A stretch of 64,000 nucleotides of DNA, taken from assembly GCA_965217125.1 (NCBI GenBank), contig OZ244244.1, positions 1,240,001-1,304,000 on the forward strand. Direction: 5' to 3'. This DNA is from JAAOIF01 sp965217125. GTDB lineage: Bacteria; Pseudomonadota; Gammaproteobacteria; PS1; Pseudothioglobaceae. Shown here in pieces: positions 8,479-16,759 of this stretch. The first letter of the stretch is position 1. Each line of letters begins with the position of its first letter. The notes under the pieces were generated by a model that made no database searches, had not been told where the DNA came from, and saw only the letters and a program-made list of their open reading frames with translations. The position numbers and the translations under genes are program-made.

Positions 8479-9033
8479 ATGCTAACATTAAGACAATCCC
8501 TCAGACAAACACGGCGTGCTATTAATAATAATAGTAGGCAGCAATTTGCCAAAAAATTATTATCTCAAGTGCAAAAACTAAGTCATTGCAAAAACACTCA
8601 AAAGATTGCCATATACTTGCCGAATGACGGTGAAATTGACACAAAATACATAATAAACTTCTTAAAAAATAGGGGATTTGGCATCTATCTTCCGATATTA
8701 GTCGGTAAAAGTCTTAAATTTGCAAAATTGGGTAAAAAATTCAAAAACAATCGATTTGGCATTCAAGAACCAATTGGCACAGCTATTTTAGGCGCTAATC
8801 AGCTGAATATTATTTTTATGCCGCTGGTAGCTTTTGATAAAAATAAAAACCGTTTAGGAATGGGAGGTGGCTTTTACGACCGCACATTGCACTTTAAAAA
8901 ACGCCAACAATACTATAAAAACCCCAAACTTTACGGCTTAGCATTTGATTGCCAACAGCTAGATAAAATCAACCCCCAACCTTGGGATATTCCATTAGAC
9001 GGCATTATTACCCCTACTAAAATTTACCAGTAG
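8479..9033 (+). CDS. 5-formyltetrahydrofolate cyclo-ligase
   Basis: ATP-dependent enzyme (5-FCL, methenyltetrahydrofolate synthetase) that returns 5-formyl-THF to the folate pool. From the ATG at 8479 the protein has 184 residues, normal for the family, and begins TLRQSLRQTRRAINNNSRQ, the usual basic N-terminal helix. The family signature near the C-terminal half is clear (MPLVAFDKNKNRLGMGGGFYDRTL). The frame stays open upstream to 8290 through a 30-bp tandem repeat and non-family text, so I reject that longer start. Its 3' end overlaps the convergent ubiquinone hydroxylase gene by 17 bases. Confidence 0.9.
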   Translation: MLTLRQSLRQTRRAINNNSRQQFAKKLLSQVQKLSHCKNTQKIAIYLPNDGEIDTKYIINFLKNRGFGIYLPILVGKSLKFAKLGKKFKNNRFGIQEPIGTAILGANQLNIIFMPLVAFDKNKNRLGMGGGFYDRTLHFKKRQQYYKNPKLYGLAFDCQQLDKINPQPWDIPLDGIITPTKIYQ

Positions 9034-10171
9034 CGCGTTTTTGCAAAAATGATTTAATTGCTGGGCTGTCATTAATAAAGTTCATTCCAAAACCTCGCAA
9101 CCATCTAAACAGTTCGTTATTTTCTTTATAAATCCAGTTTAATCCGGTCATGGTTTTTGCCATTAATTCATTATCCAATCGGCGCGCTCTAGCATAAGCA
9201 CGCAACGCCGCATAATCGCCAATTGCTTTGTTACTGCTTTGTAATTGCTTAGATAATTGTTCAACATCGGCAAAACCTAAATTAACCCCCTGACCTGCAA
9301 GCGGATGAATATTATGCGCTGCATCGCCAATTAATGCTAAATTTTCTTGCACATATATTTTAGCGCTACGCTCAATCAACGGGAAAGATTGAATCTTACT
9401 CAGTATTTCAAACTTGCCAAATCGATATGAAACGCCGGCTGCAAGTCGCTTGGCAAAATCTTGGTCTGAAAGGGTAATTAGTTGCTCAGCAAGATGATTT
9501 TCTGCTGACCAAACAATGGACGCTTCATACTCGCTGAGTGGTAAAAGAGCAATAATACTATCGGCTAAAAACCGTTGCCAAGTAGTGTTTTCAAAATCTT
9601 TGCTTGAGCGGATATTGCAAATAATGGCTTTTTGTTGATAATTAGTTTCGCTAAATTCTATACCAGCAAGCTTACGAATGCGTGAGTGCGCGCCATCTGC
9701 CCCAATTAGTAAATTGCAAAATAATAGTTTGCCATTATCTAACTGTAATTTATAAGTCTCATCAGCTTTTTCGATATTATTGAGTTTAGCGTCAATAAAT
9801 CTAACTTTAGTTTTACTCAATGCGGTAAATATAGCGGACTGGATGGCATCATTTTCAATAATATGACCTAAATGTGTTGCATTTTCAGCAGCAGCATCAA
9901 ACTCTAAATTACCATGTGAATTTTGCTCCCAAACTTTGGTTTGAGTAAAAGCATATTTGCGCGCAATTAAATCCCAAACACCCAATTGTTGCAGATATGC
10001 CTGCGATTTTAGCGTGATAGCACTAACTCGCGTGTGAAAATCGCTGCGTAATTTTGGATTTGGATTGTTCGGCTCAATAATGCCAATATTTAAATTAGTA
10101 TTTGCCATCGACAAAGCAAACGCCTGCCCGACCATACCGCCACCAACAACAACAATATCAAACGATTGCAT
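9017..10171 (-). CDS. UbiH/UbiI/UbiF/VisC-family FAD monooxygenase (ubiquinone synthesis)
   Basis: Aromatic-ring hydroxylase of the ubiquinone pathway. The 384-residue protein has the FAD-binding N-terminus DIVVVGGGMVGQAFALSMA, the middle LLIGADGAHSRIR motif, and LIGDAAHNIHPLAGQGVNLG near residue 280, the UbiH-family signature. Which ring position it hydroxylates cannot be read from sequence alone; some bacteria use one such enzyme for several steps. Its ATG overlaps the pmbA stop by one base (TAATG), so it is the last gene of the hisA-rnfH and corC-pmbA minus-strand run. Confidence 0.9.
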   Translation of the reverse strand: MQSFDIVVVGGGMVGQAFALSMANTNLNIGIIEPNNPNPKLRSDFHTRVSAITLKSQAYLQQLGVWDLIARKYAFTQTKVWEQNSHGNLEFDAAAENATHLGHIIENDAIQSAIFTALSKTKVRFIDAKLNNIEKADETYKLQLDNGKLLFCNLLIGADGAHSRIRKLAGIEFSETNYQQKAIICNIRSSKDFENTTWQRFLADSIIALLPLSEYEASIVWSAENHLAEQLITLSDQDFAKRLAAGVSYRFGKFEILSKIQSFPLIERSAKIYVQENLALIGDAAHNIHPLAGQGVNLGFADVEQLSKQLQSSNKAIGDYAALRAYARARRLDNELMAKTMTGLNWIYKENNELFRWLRGFGMNFINDSPAIKSFLQKRATGKF

Positions 10172-11487
10172 TAAGTGCCGGCAACGGTCATTTGTTTGAT
10201 TAGCACTGAGCCGACCTTAGTATTGTTGCGCCGGTCAATATCGCTGCCGACCTGTTCGATAGCTAACAGCATATCTACTAGATTGCCAGCAATAGTCAGG
10301 CCAGAAACAGGGTATTGAATATTGCCATTTTCCACCCAAAAACCTAAAGCACCGCGGGAGTAATCACCGGTGGTAATATTCACCCCTTGACCCATTAATT
10401 CAACTACCACCAAGCCTGTGCCCATGCTTTTAATCATCTCATCAAGTCCGCCATCAAAGTTAGATTCAACAATCACATTATTAGTGCCGCCAGCGTTAGC
10501 AGTGGTTTGTAGTCCAAGCTGATTGGCTGAATATTGCCCCATCACATAACTACAAACGCGACCATTTTGGACAAAATATTGCTGCTGTTTTAAGACCCCA
10601 TCTCTATCAAAAGCTTTGGCGCCGAGTGTTTTTTTAGCCAACGGATTTTCAAGCACACTAATACTTTGGGGTAATACAATTTGTCCAATACTATTGAGTA
10701 AAAATGTTGATTTTTTGTGTTGTTTAGCGCCGCCTAAAGCGCCTAATAATTGTGCAAACAATCCAGCTGCAAGACGCGGGATAAAAATAACCGGGCATTT
10801 TCGCGCACTGAGTGATTGTGCGCCTAATTTTTGCTGTGCTAATATTGCCGCACTAGTGCCAACCTGTGCTGCACTTTGCAAATCATTTGCAGCTAATGCT
10901 GTGGTATATTCATACGCTGTTTGCATATCATCACCGCGCTTAGCAATCAGCGCACAACTCAGCAAATGTTGTGTGCTGTTTTGTCTGGCAATTAAATCAT
11001 TAGAGTTTGCATACAGTCCCTCACCTTGAAAACTCGATACTTCCGCCCCCTCAGAATTATCAATCTCGGTTTGTTGTAGGGCGATGGCTTCACATTCTTT
11101 TGCTAAATCAATACTGTGCTGTGCATCCAAATTCCAAGGGTGATACAAATCCAAATCAGGCACATCAAACGCCATTAAATCCTTTGGTGCAAGACCATTA
11201 AATGGGTCATCTTGGGTATATTTTGCAATCAAACAGGCGGATTCTATGGTTTTTTTCAGGCTCTGTTTGCTCAAATCAACGCTTGATGCATGCCCCTTCT
11301 TTTGACCAATATACACATTCACATCAAAACTTTTATCTAAGTGATGCTGCAAGGTTTCTACCTTGCCCAGCCTAACTGCGGTGGAAACGCCAGAACTTGA
11401 ACCAAGCGATATTTCATAATCGCTAACTCGATGTTGTTTTAATAAGTCAATCGCTAATTGCGCAGTTTGTTCTAAAGAATTTATCAT
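10171..11487 (-). CDS. pmbA: metalloprotease subunit PmbA (TldE)
   Basis: Partner of TldD in a heteromeric metalloprotease that degrades unfolded peptides and matures some modified peptides such as microcins. The 438-residue length is typical. Family text includes the N-terminal DYEISLGSSSGVSTAVRLG, VNVYIGQKKGHASSVDLS, and the C-terminal GDYSRGALGFWVENG and YPVSGLTIAGNL. The subunit lacks the HExxxH zinc site, which belongs to TldD; tldD is not in this window. It overlaps corC by 4 bases, indicating translational coupling. Confidence 0.93.
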   Translation of the reverse strand: MINSLEQTAQLAIDLLKQHRVSDYEISLGSSSGVSTAVRLGKVETLQHHLDKSFDVNVYIGQKKGHASSVDLSKQSLKKTIESACLIAKYTQDDPFNGLAPKDLMAFDVPDLDLYHPWNLDAQHSIDLAKECEAIALQQTEIDNSEGAEVSSFQGEGLYANSNDLIARQNSTQHLLSCALIAKRGDDMQTAYEYTTALAANDLQSAAQVGTSAAILAQQKLGAQSLSARKCPVIFIPRLAAGLFAQLLGALGGAKQHKKSTFLLNSIGQIVLPQSISVLENPLAKKTLGAKAFDRDGVLKQQQYFVQNGRVCSYVMGQYSANQLGLQTTANAGGTNNVIVESNFDGGLDEMIKSMGTGLVVVELMGQGVNITTGDYSRGALGFWVENGNIQYPVSGLTIAGNLVDMLLAIEQVGSDIDRRNNTKVGSVLIKQMTVAGT

Positions 11488-12323
11488 TGCTTGGTGGTTT
11501 TGGTCACTTCTAACAAATGCAAGCGCCTTGAATCGGTTTTTAACACCTTAAAATTAAAGCCTTGCAAGTCAATTTCACTCATTTGTTCTGGCAAGTAAGT
11601 AAAGCCAGCAATAACAAAACCTGCAACCGTATCAACATCATCAGCCCTTAGCTGCACAGCAAAAAATTCATTAAATTCTTCTAATGAAGTATTTGCCTTG
11701 AGTAGATAACGACCATCGCCAAAATCAATAATATTGTCTTCTTCAAAATCATGTTCATCCTCAATTTCACCTACAATTTGTTCTAACACATCTTCAAGTG
11801 TAACCAATCCGGCAATCTCGCCATACTCATCTATCACAATCGCCATATGTGATTTCTTGCTTTGAAAATCCCTTAACAAGGCGCCCAATGTTTTGCTTTC
11901 TGGCACCAGAATTGAATTACGCAAATATTCTCGATAATTAAATTCAACTTTGCGATTGCCAGCCAAATAGCCCAACAAATCTTTAGCCAGAATAATGCCT
12001 TGTATCTTATTTTTATCACTATTAATAACCGGAAATCGAGAATGCGAAGAATCAATCATCAGCTCTAACAGTGCTTTAATTGGTGCGTTATGACTGACCA
12101 TCACCATTTTTGATTTTGGCACCATCACATCGCGTGCAGTCAGCTTTTCAAGCTGCATTGTGCCTTCAATAATCAAGCGGGAATGCGGGTTAATAATATG
12201 GTTTTCTTCCGCTTCTTGCAAAGCTTGCAATAGTTCTTCATTAGAATGCAGCGGATAGTGGAAAAATTGTTTTTTCAGTCTTTGTAGTAAAGACAATGCA
12301 GGTGGAGGCTGGTCTTTGTTCAT
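11484..12323 (-). CDS. corC: CorC/HlyC-type CBS-domain protein
   Basis: A 279-residue soluble protein of the CorC type, linked to Mg/Co efflux and, through its neighbourhood in other bacteria, to the envelope and ribosome-associated ybeZ-ybeY genes. Order of parts: N-terminal helix, a CBS pair (TARDVMVPKSKMVMVSHNA ... HSRFPVINSDKNKIQGI; HMAIVIDEYGEIAGLVTLED) and the transporter-associated C-terminal domain from about residue 200 (DGRYLLKANTSLEEFNEFF). No DUF21 membrane part is present, as is normal for CorC. The gene starts 59 bases after rnfH and ends inside the pmbA start. Confidence 0.9.
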   Translation of the reverse strand: MNKDQPPPALSLLQRLKKQFFHYPLHSNEELLQALQEAEENHIINPHSRLIIEGTMQLEKLTARDVMVPKSKMVMVSHNAPIKALLELMIDSSHSRFPVINSDKNKIQGIILAKDLLGYLAGNRKVEFNYREYLRNSILVPESKTLGALLRDFQSKKSHMAIVIDEYGEIAGLVTLEDVLEQIVGEIEDEHDFEEDNIIDFGDGRYLLKANTSLEEFNEFFAVQLRADDVDTVAGFVIAGFTYLPEQMSEIDLQGFNFKVLKTDSRRLHLLEVTKTTKQ

Positions 12324-12382
12324 AGGGTTTTAAATAAATGGATTATTATAAATGGATTATTAAAGTGTTATTTTACCAAGAA

Positions 12383-12679
12383 TCAGCTTTTTTTACTACT
12401 GCGCATATTTTTTCCTGCGGCGGCGCGTTGTTTGCGTATTTGTTTTGGGTCGGCAATCAACGGTCGGTAAATCTCCACACGGTCTTTTTCACGCAAAATA
12501 GTGTCTAATTTTGCTAATTTAGCAAAAATGCCAGTTTTGTCTTTTGTTAAATCAATGTTTGGGTATTGGTCTAATATGCCTGATATTTCAATCGCTTGCT
12601 TTAAAGTAGTGCCTTCATCCACCTCCAAACTCAGCACGGTTTGTTTATTTTCTAAGGCGTAAGCCACTTCAATATTCAT
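12383..12679 (-). CDS. rnfH: RnfH family protein
   Basis: Small ubiquitin-like-fold protein of 98 residues. The family core is visible: MNIEVAYALENKQTVLSLEV, EGTTLKQAIEISGI, and DRVEIYRPLIADPKQIRKQR near the C-terminus. The role is poorly defined. The family is usually next to ratA and smpB; here it is instead downstream of hisA, overlapping it by 11 bases. The tail is basic (KNMRSSKKS). Confidence 0.92.
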   Translation of the reverse strand: MNIEVAYALENKQTVLSLEVDEGTTLKQAIEISGILDQYPNIDLTKDKTGIFAKLAKLDTILREKDRVEIYRPLIADPKQIRKQRAAAGKNMRSSKKS

Positions 12680-13400
12680 CGCAAAGTTGTTGTGCTGTTT
12701 TAAAATCTAATGTGCCTTGATAAATCGCGCGCCCAGTAATTGCAGCTATGATACCATGACGCGCCGCGCCTAATAAACCTACAATATCGTCCATATTAGT
12801 AATCCCGCCTGAGGCAATAATCGGTATAGATATTTGCTTTGCCAAGTCTGCTGTAGCTTCAACATTCATCCCTTGCATCATACCATCACGGGCAATATCA
12901 GTGTAGATAATACTACTCACTCCATCTTGTTCAAATTGCTTTGCTAATTCTAGCGCCTGTATATTGCTTTGTTTTGCCCAGCCTTGCGTTGCCACTAAGC
13001 CATTATTAGCATCTAAGCCAACAATAATTTTGCCAGCAAACTCACGACAAAGTTGTGCAATAAACTGCGGATGTGTTACTGCCATTGTGCCAATAATTAA
13101 ATAGCTAACACCTGCCTCAATGTAGCTGTTAGCGATTTCCATATTGCGAATACCGCCGCCAATCTGCACTGGCAAATCTGCAAATTCCTTAGTAATTTGT
13201 ATCACTGCCTGCGCATTAACAGGTCTGCCTGCAAACGCACCATTAAGATCAACCAAATGCAAACGCCGCGCCCCTTGTGCTACCCATTGCCCTGCCATTT
13301 TCACTGGATTGTCAGAAAACACTGTGGTGTCATCCATCAAACCTTGTCGCAGGCGCACACATTGTCCGTCTTTTAGGTCGATTGCAGGAATAATAATCAT
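12669..13400 (-). CDS. hisA: ProFAR isomerase of histidine synthesis
   Basis: Catalyses the Amadori isomerisation of ProFAR to PRFAR in histidine synthesis. It is a (beta/alpha)8 barrel of 243 residues with both phosphate-binding half-barrels visible: PAIDLKDGQCVRLRQG at the start, LHLVDLNGAFAG, QIGGGIRN near residue 80, and in the second half IYTDIARDGMMQG and IASGGITNMDDI. The catalytic aspartates (residue 8 and the D of IYTDIARDG) are present. The usual neighbours hisH and hisF are absent, so histidine genes appear dispersed. It overlaps rnfH by 11 bases. Confidence 0.94.
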   Translation of the reverse strand: MIIIPAIDLKDGQCVRLRQGLMDDTTVFSDNPVKMAGQWVAQGARRLHLVDLNGAFAGRPVNAQAVIQITKEFADLPVQIGGGIRNMEIANSYIEAGVSYLIIGTMAVTHPQFIAQLCREFAGKIIVGLDANNGLVATQGWAKQSNIQALELAKQFEQDGVSSIIYTDIARDGMMQGMNVEATADLAKQISIPIIASGGITNMDDIVGLLGAARHGIIAAITGRAIYQGTLDFKTAQQLCDEY

Positions 13401-13466
13401 ATAAATAATAGTGAATTTTAATATGCTATTTTAAGCGATTGATGCGACTTTTGCCTATCAACTGCT

Positions 13467-13490
13467 AAAAAAACAAGGCAAGGCCTTGTT
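13467..13490 (-). terminator. terminator after the TPR glycosyltransferase-like gene
   Basis: On the minus strand AACAAGGC and GCCTTGTT pair around a 3-base loop, followed by a T-run (13467-13473 read as A's on the plus strand). The stem overlaps the stop codon of the gene it ends. Confidence 0.75.
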
Positions 13491-15129
13491 AATCAGGGCA
13501 TCTAACTTGTAAAACTCTTAATGCCCCTGCATCCACTTTGACTTTATTTTTTTGCGCTAAAGCACGCGTTTTTTTGCCTTGCTGACATTGATTTGAATAT
13601 ATTGCTGAGGCTATCGACCACTTATAGGCTTCAATATAATTAAAATTATTTTGGATTGCCTTATTAAATTCTACTAAGGCTTGCTGATATTTTTTTCGAC
13701 GATAAAAAAACGAGCCTTTATTAAAATAAATTTGACTTATTTTATGCTTATTTTTTGAAAAATGTCTGAGTGCCTTATCAAAATACACATCAGCCTGCTG
13801 ATATTTTTTTATATCTCCAAACGCAATTGCCTTAGAAATCAAGGATGTTCCTAAATTATTATATGCATAATTTCTATCAATTTCATAATTAACGCTATGC
13901 GACCATAATTTAATAGGGTTTTGCCAAATTGGAATTTGTCTAAATGCTGATAAAGCGGCAAAAATAAGTAAAACACCAAGTAATAAAACCTGCCAATGCT
14001 TTTTATCTACTAAATTAGCAACAACTAATGCCGTGCCAATCATCGCAAAATAAATATAGCGGTCTGCCACTAAAGAATATCTTGAAAAAGAAAAACTTAC
14101 AAAACCCGAAGTAGTAAAAAATCCAGCCACAAATAGCACAGCAGCAAACACCAACAAAGGCTGAGTTTTGCGCTTCAGCCACAAAAAATAGCCCAAAGCA
14201 AAAGGCACTAAAGCCAAAGGATAAAACCACCATTGCTGGGTAATAAATTTTGGTGAAAGTGTATAAGAAGTACCCAAATGGTATGGATAAATTATTTTAT
14301 AAAGGTAAAAAACAATACTATCCAACCAAGCAAAAGGGCGCTGCCAGACTGCCAGTGCATATTTGGCGACATTGGCATCATATTTAGATTGAACTGCATA
14401 AGCAATAATAACAAATATCAGTGCAATCAGTGCAAAAGGCAAGGTTTTCCCAATATTTTTGCGCAACTTAAGGCCATAATGAAAATAATTAATAATAAAT
14501 ACAAAAGGCACTAACACAACCGCTGAAGGCTTGCTTAATGCCGCCAAAACAAAAAATATCAATGATAAATAAGATAAATTTGCTTGGTTTTTAAGATAAT
14601 AATAGCAAGACAATAAAGCAAATAAAGTAGCTAATAAACTTCTAAATTCACTTACCCAAGCCACCGCCTCAACCTGAATTGGATGCAATAGGAAAAATAA
14701 AACACCAAGCAAAACCGCCCATTTATTAACCACAAACTGCTTGAGAATAGTAAAAACCAACAATCCATTAATAATATGCACTACAACATTGCTTAGATGC
14801 AAAACGCTATTAACAGGCAGTGATAATAATTCAGCAATGGATTTTAATATGCCCCACAGCAAGTAGCTGACAGGGACATACATAGCAAAAAACGGTTGGG
14901 TAAAAAGCTGAGTAAAACTCGCCCACGAAGGATTTTGTAAAAACTGATTTTGTATATGTTTAGTATCATCCCAAACAAACTCAAAATTGTAAACTTGCAG
15001 ATAAATTAACAACGGCAAAATAATCAATAAAGCTGTAACTATTCGATAATCAGCACTAAATAAATCACTAAATTGAAAGTTTAGTGCTACTGGTTTTTTA
15101 CTGTTTTTTGAGCGTTTCTTTCTTTTCAT
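13489..15129 (-). CDS. multi-pass membrane protein with C-terminal TPRs, GT-C/TMTC-like
   Basis: 546 residues with about ten hydrophobic helices between residues 30 and 400, then tetratricopeptide-like helices (about 425-500, for example QADVYFDKALRHFSKNK and YQQALVEFNKAIQNNFNY). The first luminal loop carries FEFVWDD around residue 50, the acidic pair expected of GT-C glycosyltransferases using lipid-linked sugars. The layout resembles TMTC-type O-glycosyltransferases. Enzyme activity is inferred, not shown. The N-terminus is strongly basic (KRKKRSKNSKK). It sits alone between two terminators, downstream of an exported repeat protein on the same strand, which could be a glycosylation target. 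Confidence 0.75.
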   Translation of the reverse strand: MKRKKRSKNSKKPVALNFQFSDLFSADYRIVTALLIILPLLIYLQVYNFEFVWDDTKHIQNQFLQNPSWASFTQLFTQPFFAMYVPVSYLLWGILKSIAELLSLPVNSVLHLSNVVVHIINGLLVFTILKQFVVNKWAVLLGVLFFLLHPIQVEAVAWVSEFRSLLATLFALLSCYYYLKNQANLSYLSLIFFVLAALSKPSAVVLVPFVFIINYFHYGLKLRKNIGKTLPFALIALIFVIIAYAVQSKYDANVAKYALAVWQRPFAWLDSIVFYLYKIIYPYHLGTSYTLSPKFITQQWWFYPLALVPFALGYFLWLKRKTQPLLVFAAVLFVAGFFTTSGFVSFSFSRYSLVADRYIYFAMIGTALVVANLVDKKHWQVLLLGVLLIFAALSAFRQIPIWQNPIKLWSHSVNYEIDRNYAYNNLGTSLISKAIAFGDIKKYQQADVYFDKALRHFSKNKHKISQIYFNKGSFFYRRKKYQQALVEFNKAIQNNFNYIEAYKWSIASAIYSNQCQQGKKTRALAQKNKVKVDAGALRVLQVRCPD

Positions 15130-15144
15130 TTTTTAGGATTTTAC

Positions 15145-15178
15145 TTAAAAAAATAGCCTGCAATAAGCAGGCTATTTT
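15145..15178 (-). terminator. terminator of the RCC1-like gene
   Basis: Perfect stem AAATAGCCTGC (15151-15161) / GCAGGCTATTT (15167-15177) around loop AATAA. The A-run at 15147-15153 becomes the T-run on the minus strand, so it ends the gene at 15197-16576 and lies just before the next minus-strand start at 15129. Confidence 0.88.
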
Positions 15179-15196
15179 AGTTGTTTAAACTAATTA

Positions 15197-16576
15197 TTAG
15201 AGTTGTTTAGCAATAAAATCTACTGAAACATTAGTTTGCCCTTCACTGTTACCTCCCCAACATACAACGATATTATTTAATTGTAAAGCGCAGGAATGAG
15301 ATTGTCCTAAAGCAATTTGTTTAGCAGTGAGATCTGTTGGCACGGTAGTTTGCCCATAATCAGGAAAAGCTCCAGTATTGAAAGTCCCTGACCCCCAACA
15401 TACAATAGTATTATCTAATTTTATAGCACAAGAATGAGCGTCTGCTAAAGCAATTTGTTTAGCAGTCAGATCTGCTGGAACAGCATATTTCGCACTGTTG
15501 CTGGAACCTCCTCCCCAACATTCAACGGTATTATCCAATTCTATAGCACAAGACTGATAATATCCTAAAGAAATTTGTTTAGCAGTGAAATCTGCTGGCA
15601 CGGTAGTTTGCCCATAAGTGCTGTTTCCCCAACATACAACAGTATTATCCAATTCTATAGCACAAGAATGAAGGTTTCCTAAAGCAACTTGTTTAGCAGT
15701 AAGACCTGATGGGACATTAGTTTGCTCAGAAGAGTTCCGTCCCCAACATACAACAGTATTATCCAATTCTATAGCACAGGAATGGCTACCTCCTAAAGCA
15801 ATTTGTTTAGCAGTAAGACCTGATGGCACATCAGTTTGCTCATCATCATTGTTTCCCCAACATACAACAGTATTATCTAATTTTATAGCACAAGAATGAG
15901 CGCCTCCTAAAGCAATTTGTTTAGCACTAAGCCCTTTTGGCACATCAGTTTGCTCATCATCATTATTTCCCCAACATTCAACGCTATTATTATCTTTAAT
16001 AGCACAAGAATGAAAACCTCCAATCGAGTTGGACGACCCCAACTGACAAGCGGCCCCACATTCTGGGTCATACACTGTGTGATTAATACCATTCCAAACA
16101 CTACCATTACAAAACTCTAAAATATTGGCAGTCGTGTTATAGCGAATTGCCCCAGCACTATTTGCATCACAAGTTGCACTACTACTACCTACTTGCACAA
16201 AACTATCGCCAGAGGTGGTTAAATTAGTATCACTACTTAGAGCGGCACTATTGCCTATTTGAGTAAAAACACTATCACCTTTTTCACCTTTTAAATCGCC
16301 TTCAACCACATTGATTTTCCATTTTTGGTTTTTATAACTTAGGCAGTTTAGATGCGCAACATTGTTGTTTCCATTTCCAGCAGTAAGACATTTACCCTCG
16401 TGTTTTTTAGATTCAAGTTCTATCACCACATCTTCGGCAGTAGCAGTATTAGCAAAACCAATGCCGATGGCGAGTAGTGTTGCTATGGATATTTTGCTTA
16501 GTTTGTTACTAGATTGAATATTTGTTAAATTAGCCAATTTGTTTGTTTGGCTGGTTTGATTTGTTAGATTTGACAT
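15197..16576 (-). CDS. exported RCC1-like repeat protein
   Basis: 459 residues. A long polar N-region rich in N, Q, T and K is followed by a hydrophobic stretch and FANTATAED, consistent with an extended signal peptide cleaved near residue 48. Next comes a short ricin-lectin-like segment (KCLTAGNGNNN ... NQKWKI), a collagen-like GDLKGEKGDS, and SAGAIRYNTTANILEFCNGS. From about residue 190 there are seven repeats of 38-46 residues, each with HSCAI.LDNTVVCWG and ending QT.VP..LTAKQIALG. This is the RCC1/beta-propeller class as seen in bacterial surface proteins. Two cysteines per repeat suggest disulfides outside the cytoplasm. Binding partner unknown. Confidence 0.8.
   Translation of the reverse strand: MSNLTNQTSQTNKLANLTNIQSSNKLSKISIATLLAIGIGFANTATAEDVVIELESKKHEGKCLTAGNGNNNVAHLNCLSYKNQKWKINVVEGDLKGEKGDSVFTQIGNSAALSSDTNLTTSGDSFVQVGSSSATCDANSAGAIRYNTTANILEFCNGSVWNGINHTVYDPECGAACQLGSSNSIGGFHSCAIKDNNSVECWGNNDDEQTDVPKGLSAKQIALGGAHSCAIKLDNTVVCWGNNDDEQTDVPSGLTAKQIALGGSHSCAIELDNTVVCWGRNSSEQTNVPSGLTAKQVALGNLHSCAIELDNTVVCWGNSTYGQTTVPADFTAKQISLGYYQSCAIELDNTVECWGGGSSNSAKYAVPADLTAKQIALADAHSCAIKLDNTIVCWGSGTFNTGAFPDYGQTTVPTDLTAKQIALGQSHSCALQLNNIVVCWGGNSEGQTNVSVDFIAKQL
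15220..16030. repeat. in-frame tandem DNA repeats, about 114 bp
   Basis: Seven units encode the RCC1-like repeats. The conserved AAAGCAATTTG-type block recurs at about 15309, 15447, 15567, 15681, 15795 and 15909. The period is 114 bases, with 120- and 138-base variants. Near-identity of adjacent units implies recent expansion or gene conversion. Confidence 0.85.
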
Positions 16577-16579
16577 ATT

Positions 16580-16592
16580 ATTTCTCCTTTTG
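16580..16592 (-). promoter_or_regulatory. strong ribosome-binding site of the RCC1-like gene
   Basis: On the minus strand AAAAGGAGAAA precedes the ATG at 16576 by about 7 bases. It supports that ATG and marks the gene as well translated. The 183-base spacer up to 16759 is AT-rich and holds no other gene I can support. Confidence 0.7.
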
Positions 16593-16759
16593 AGTTATAA
16601 GAATAGTTAATAAAAATAGCAATTTAGCATTGCGTTTTTTCAAAAACTTATGGGAATATACCACAATTTTTGTTAGTGTAAATGTTTTTTTTAATTTTTA
16701 TTTGAGTTTTTTATACAAACTGAGTATTATTTTTTGCGGGATTGTAGAAAAATTTAACT

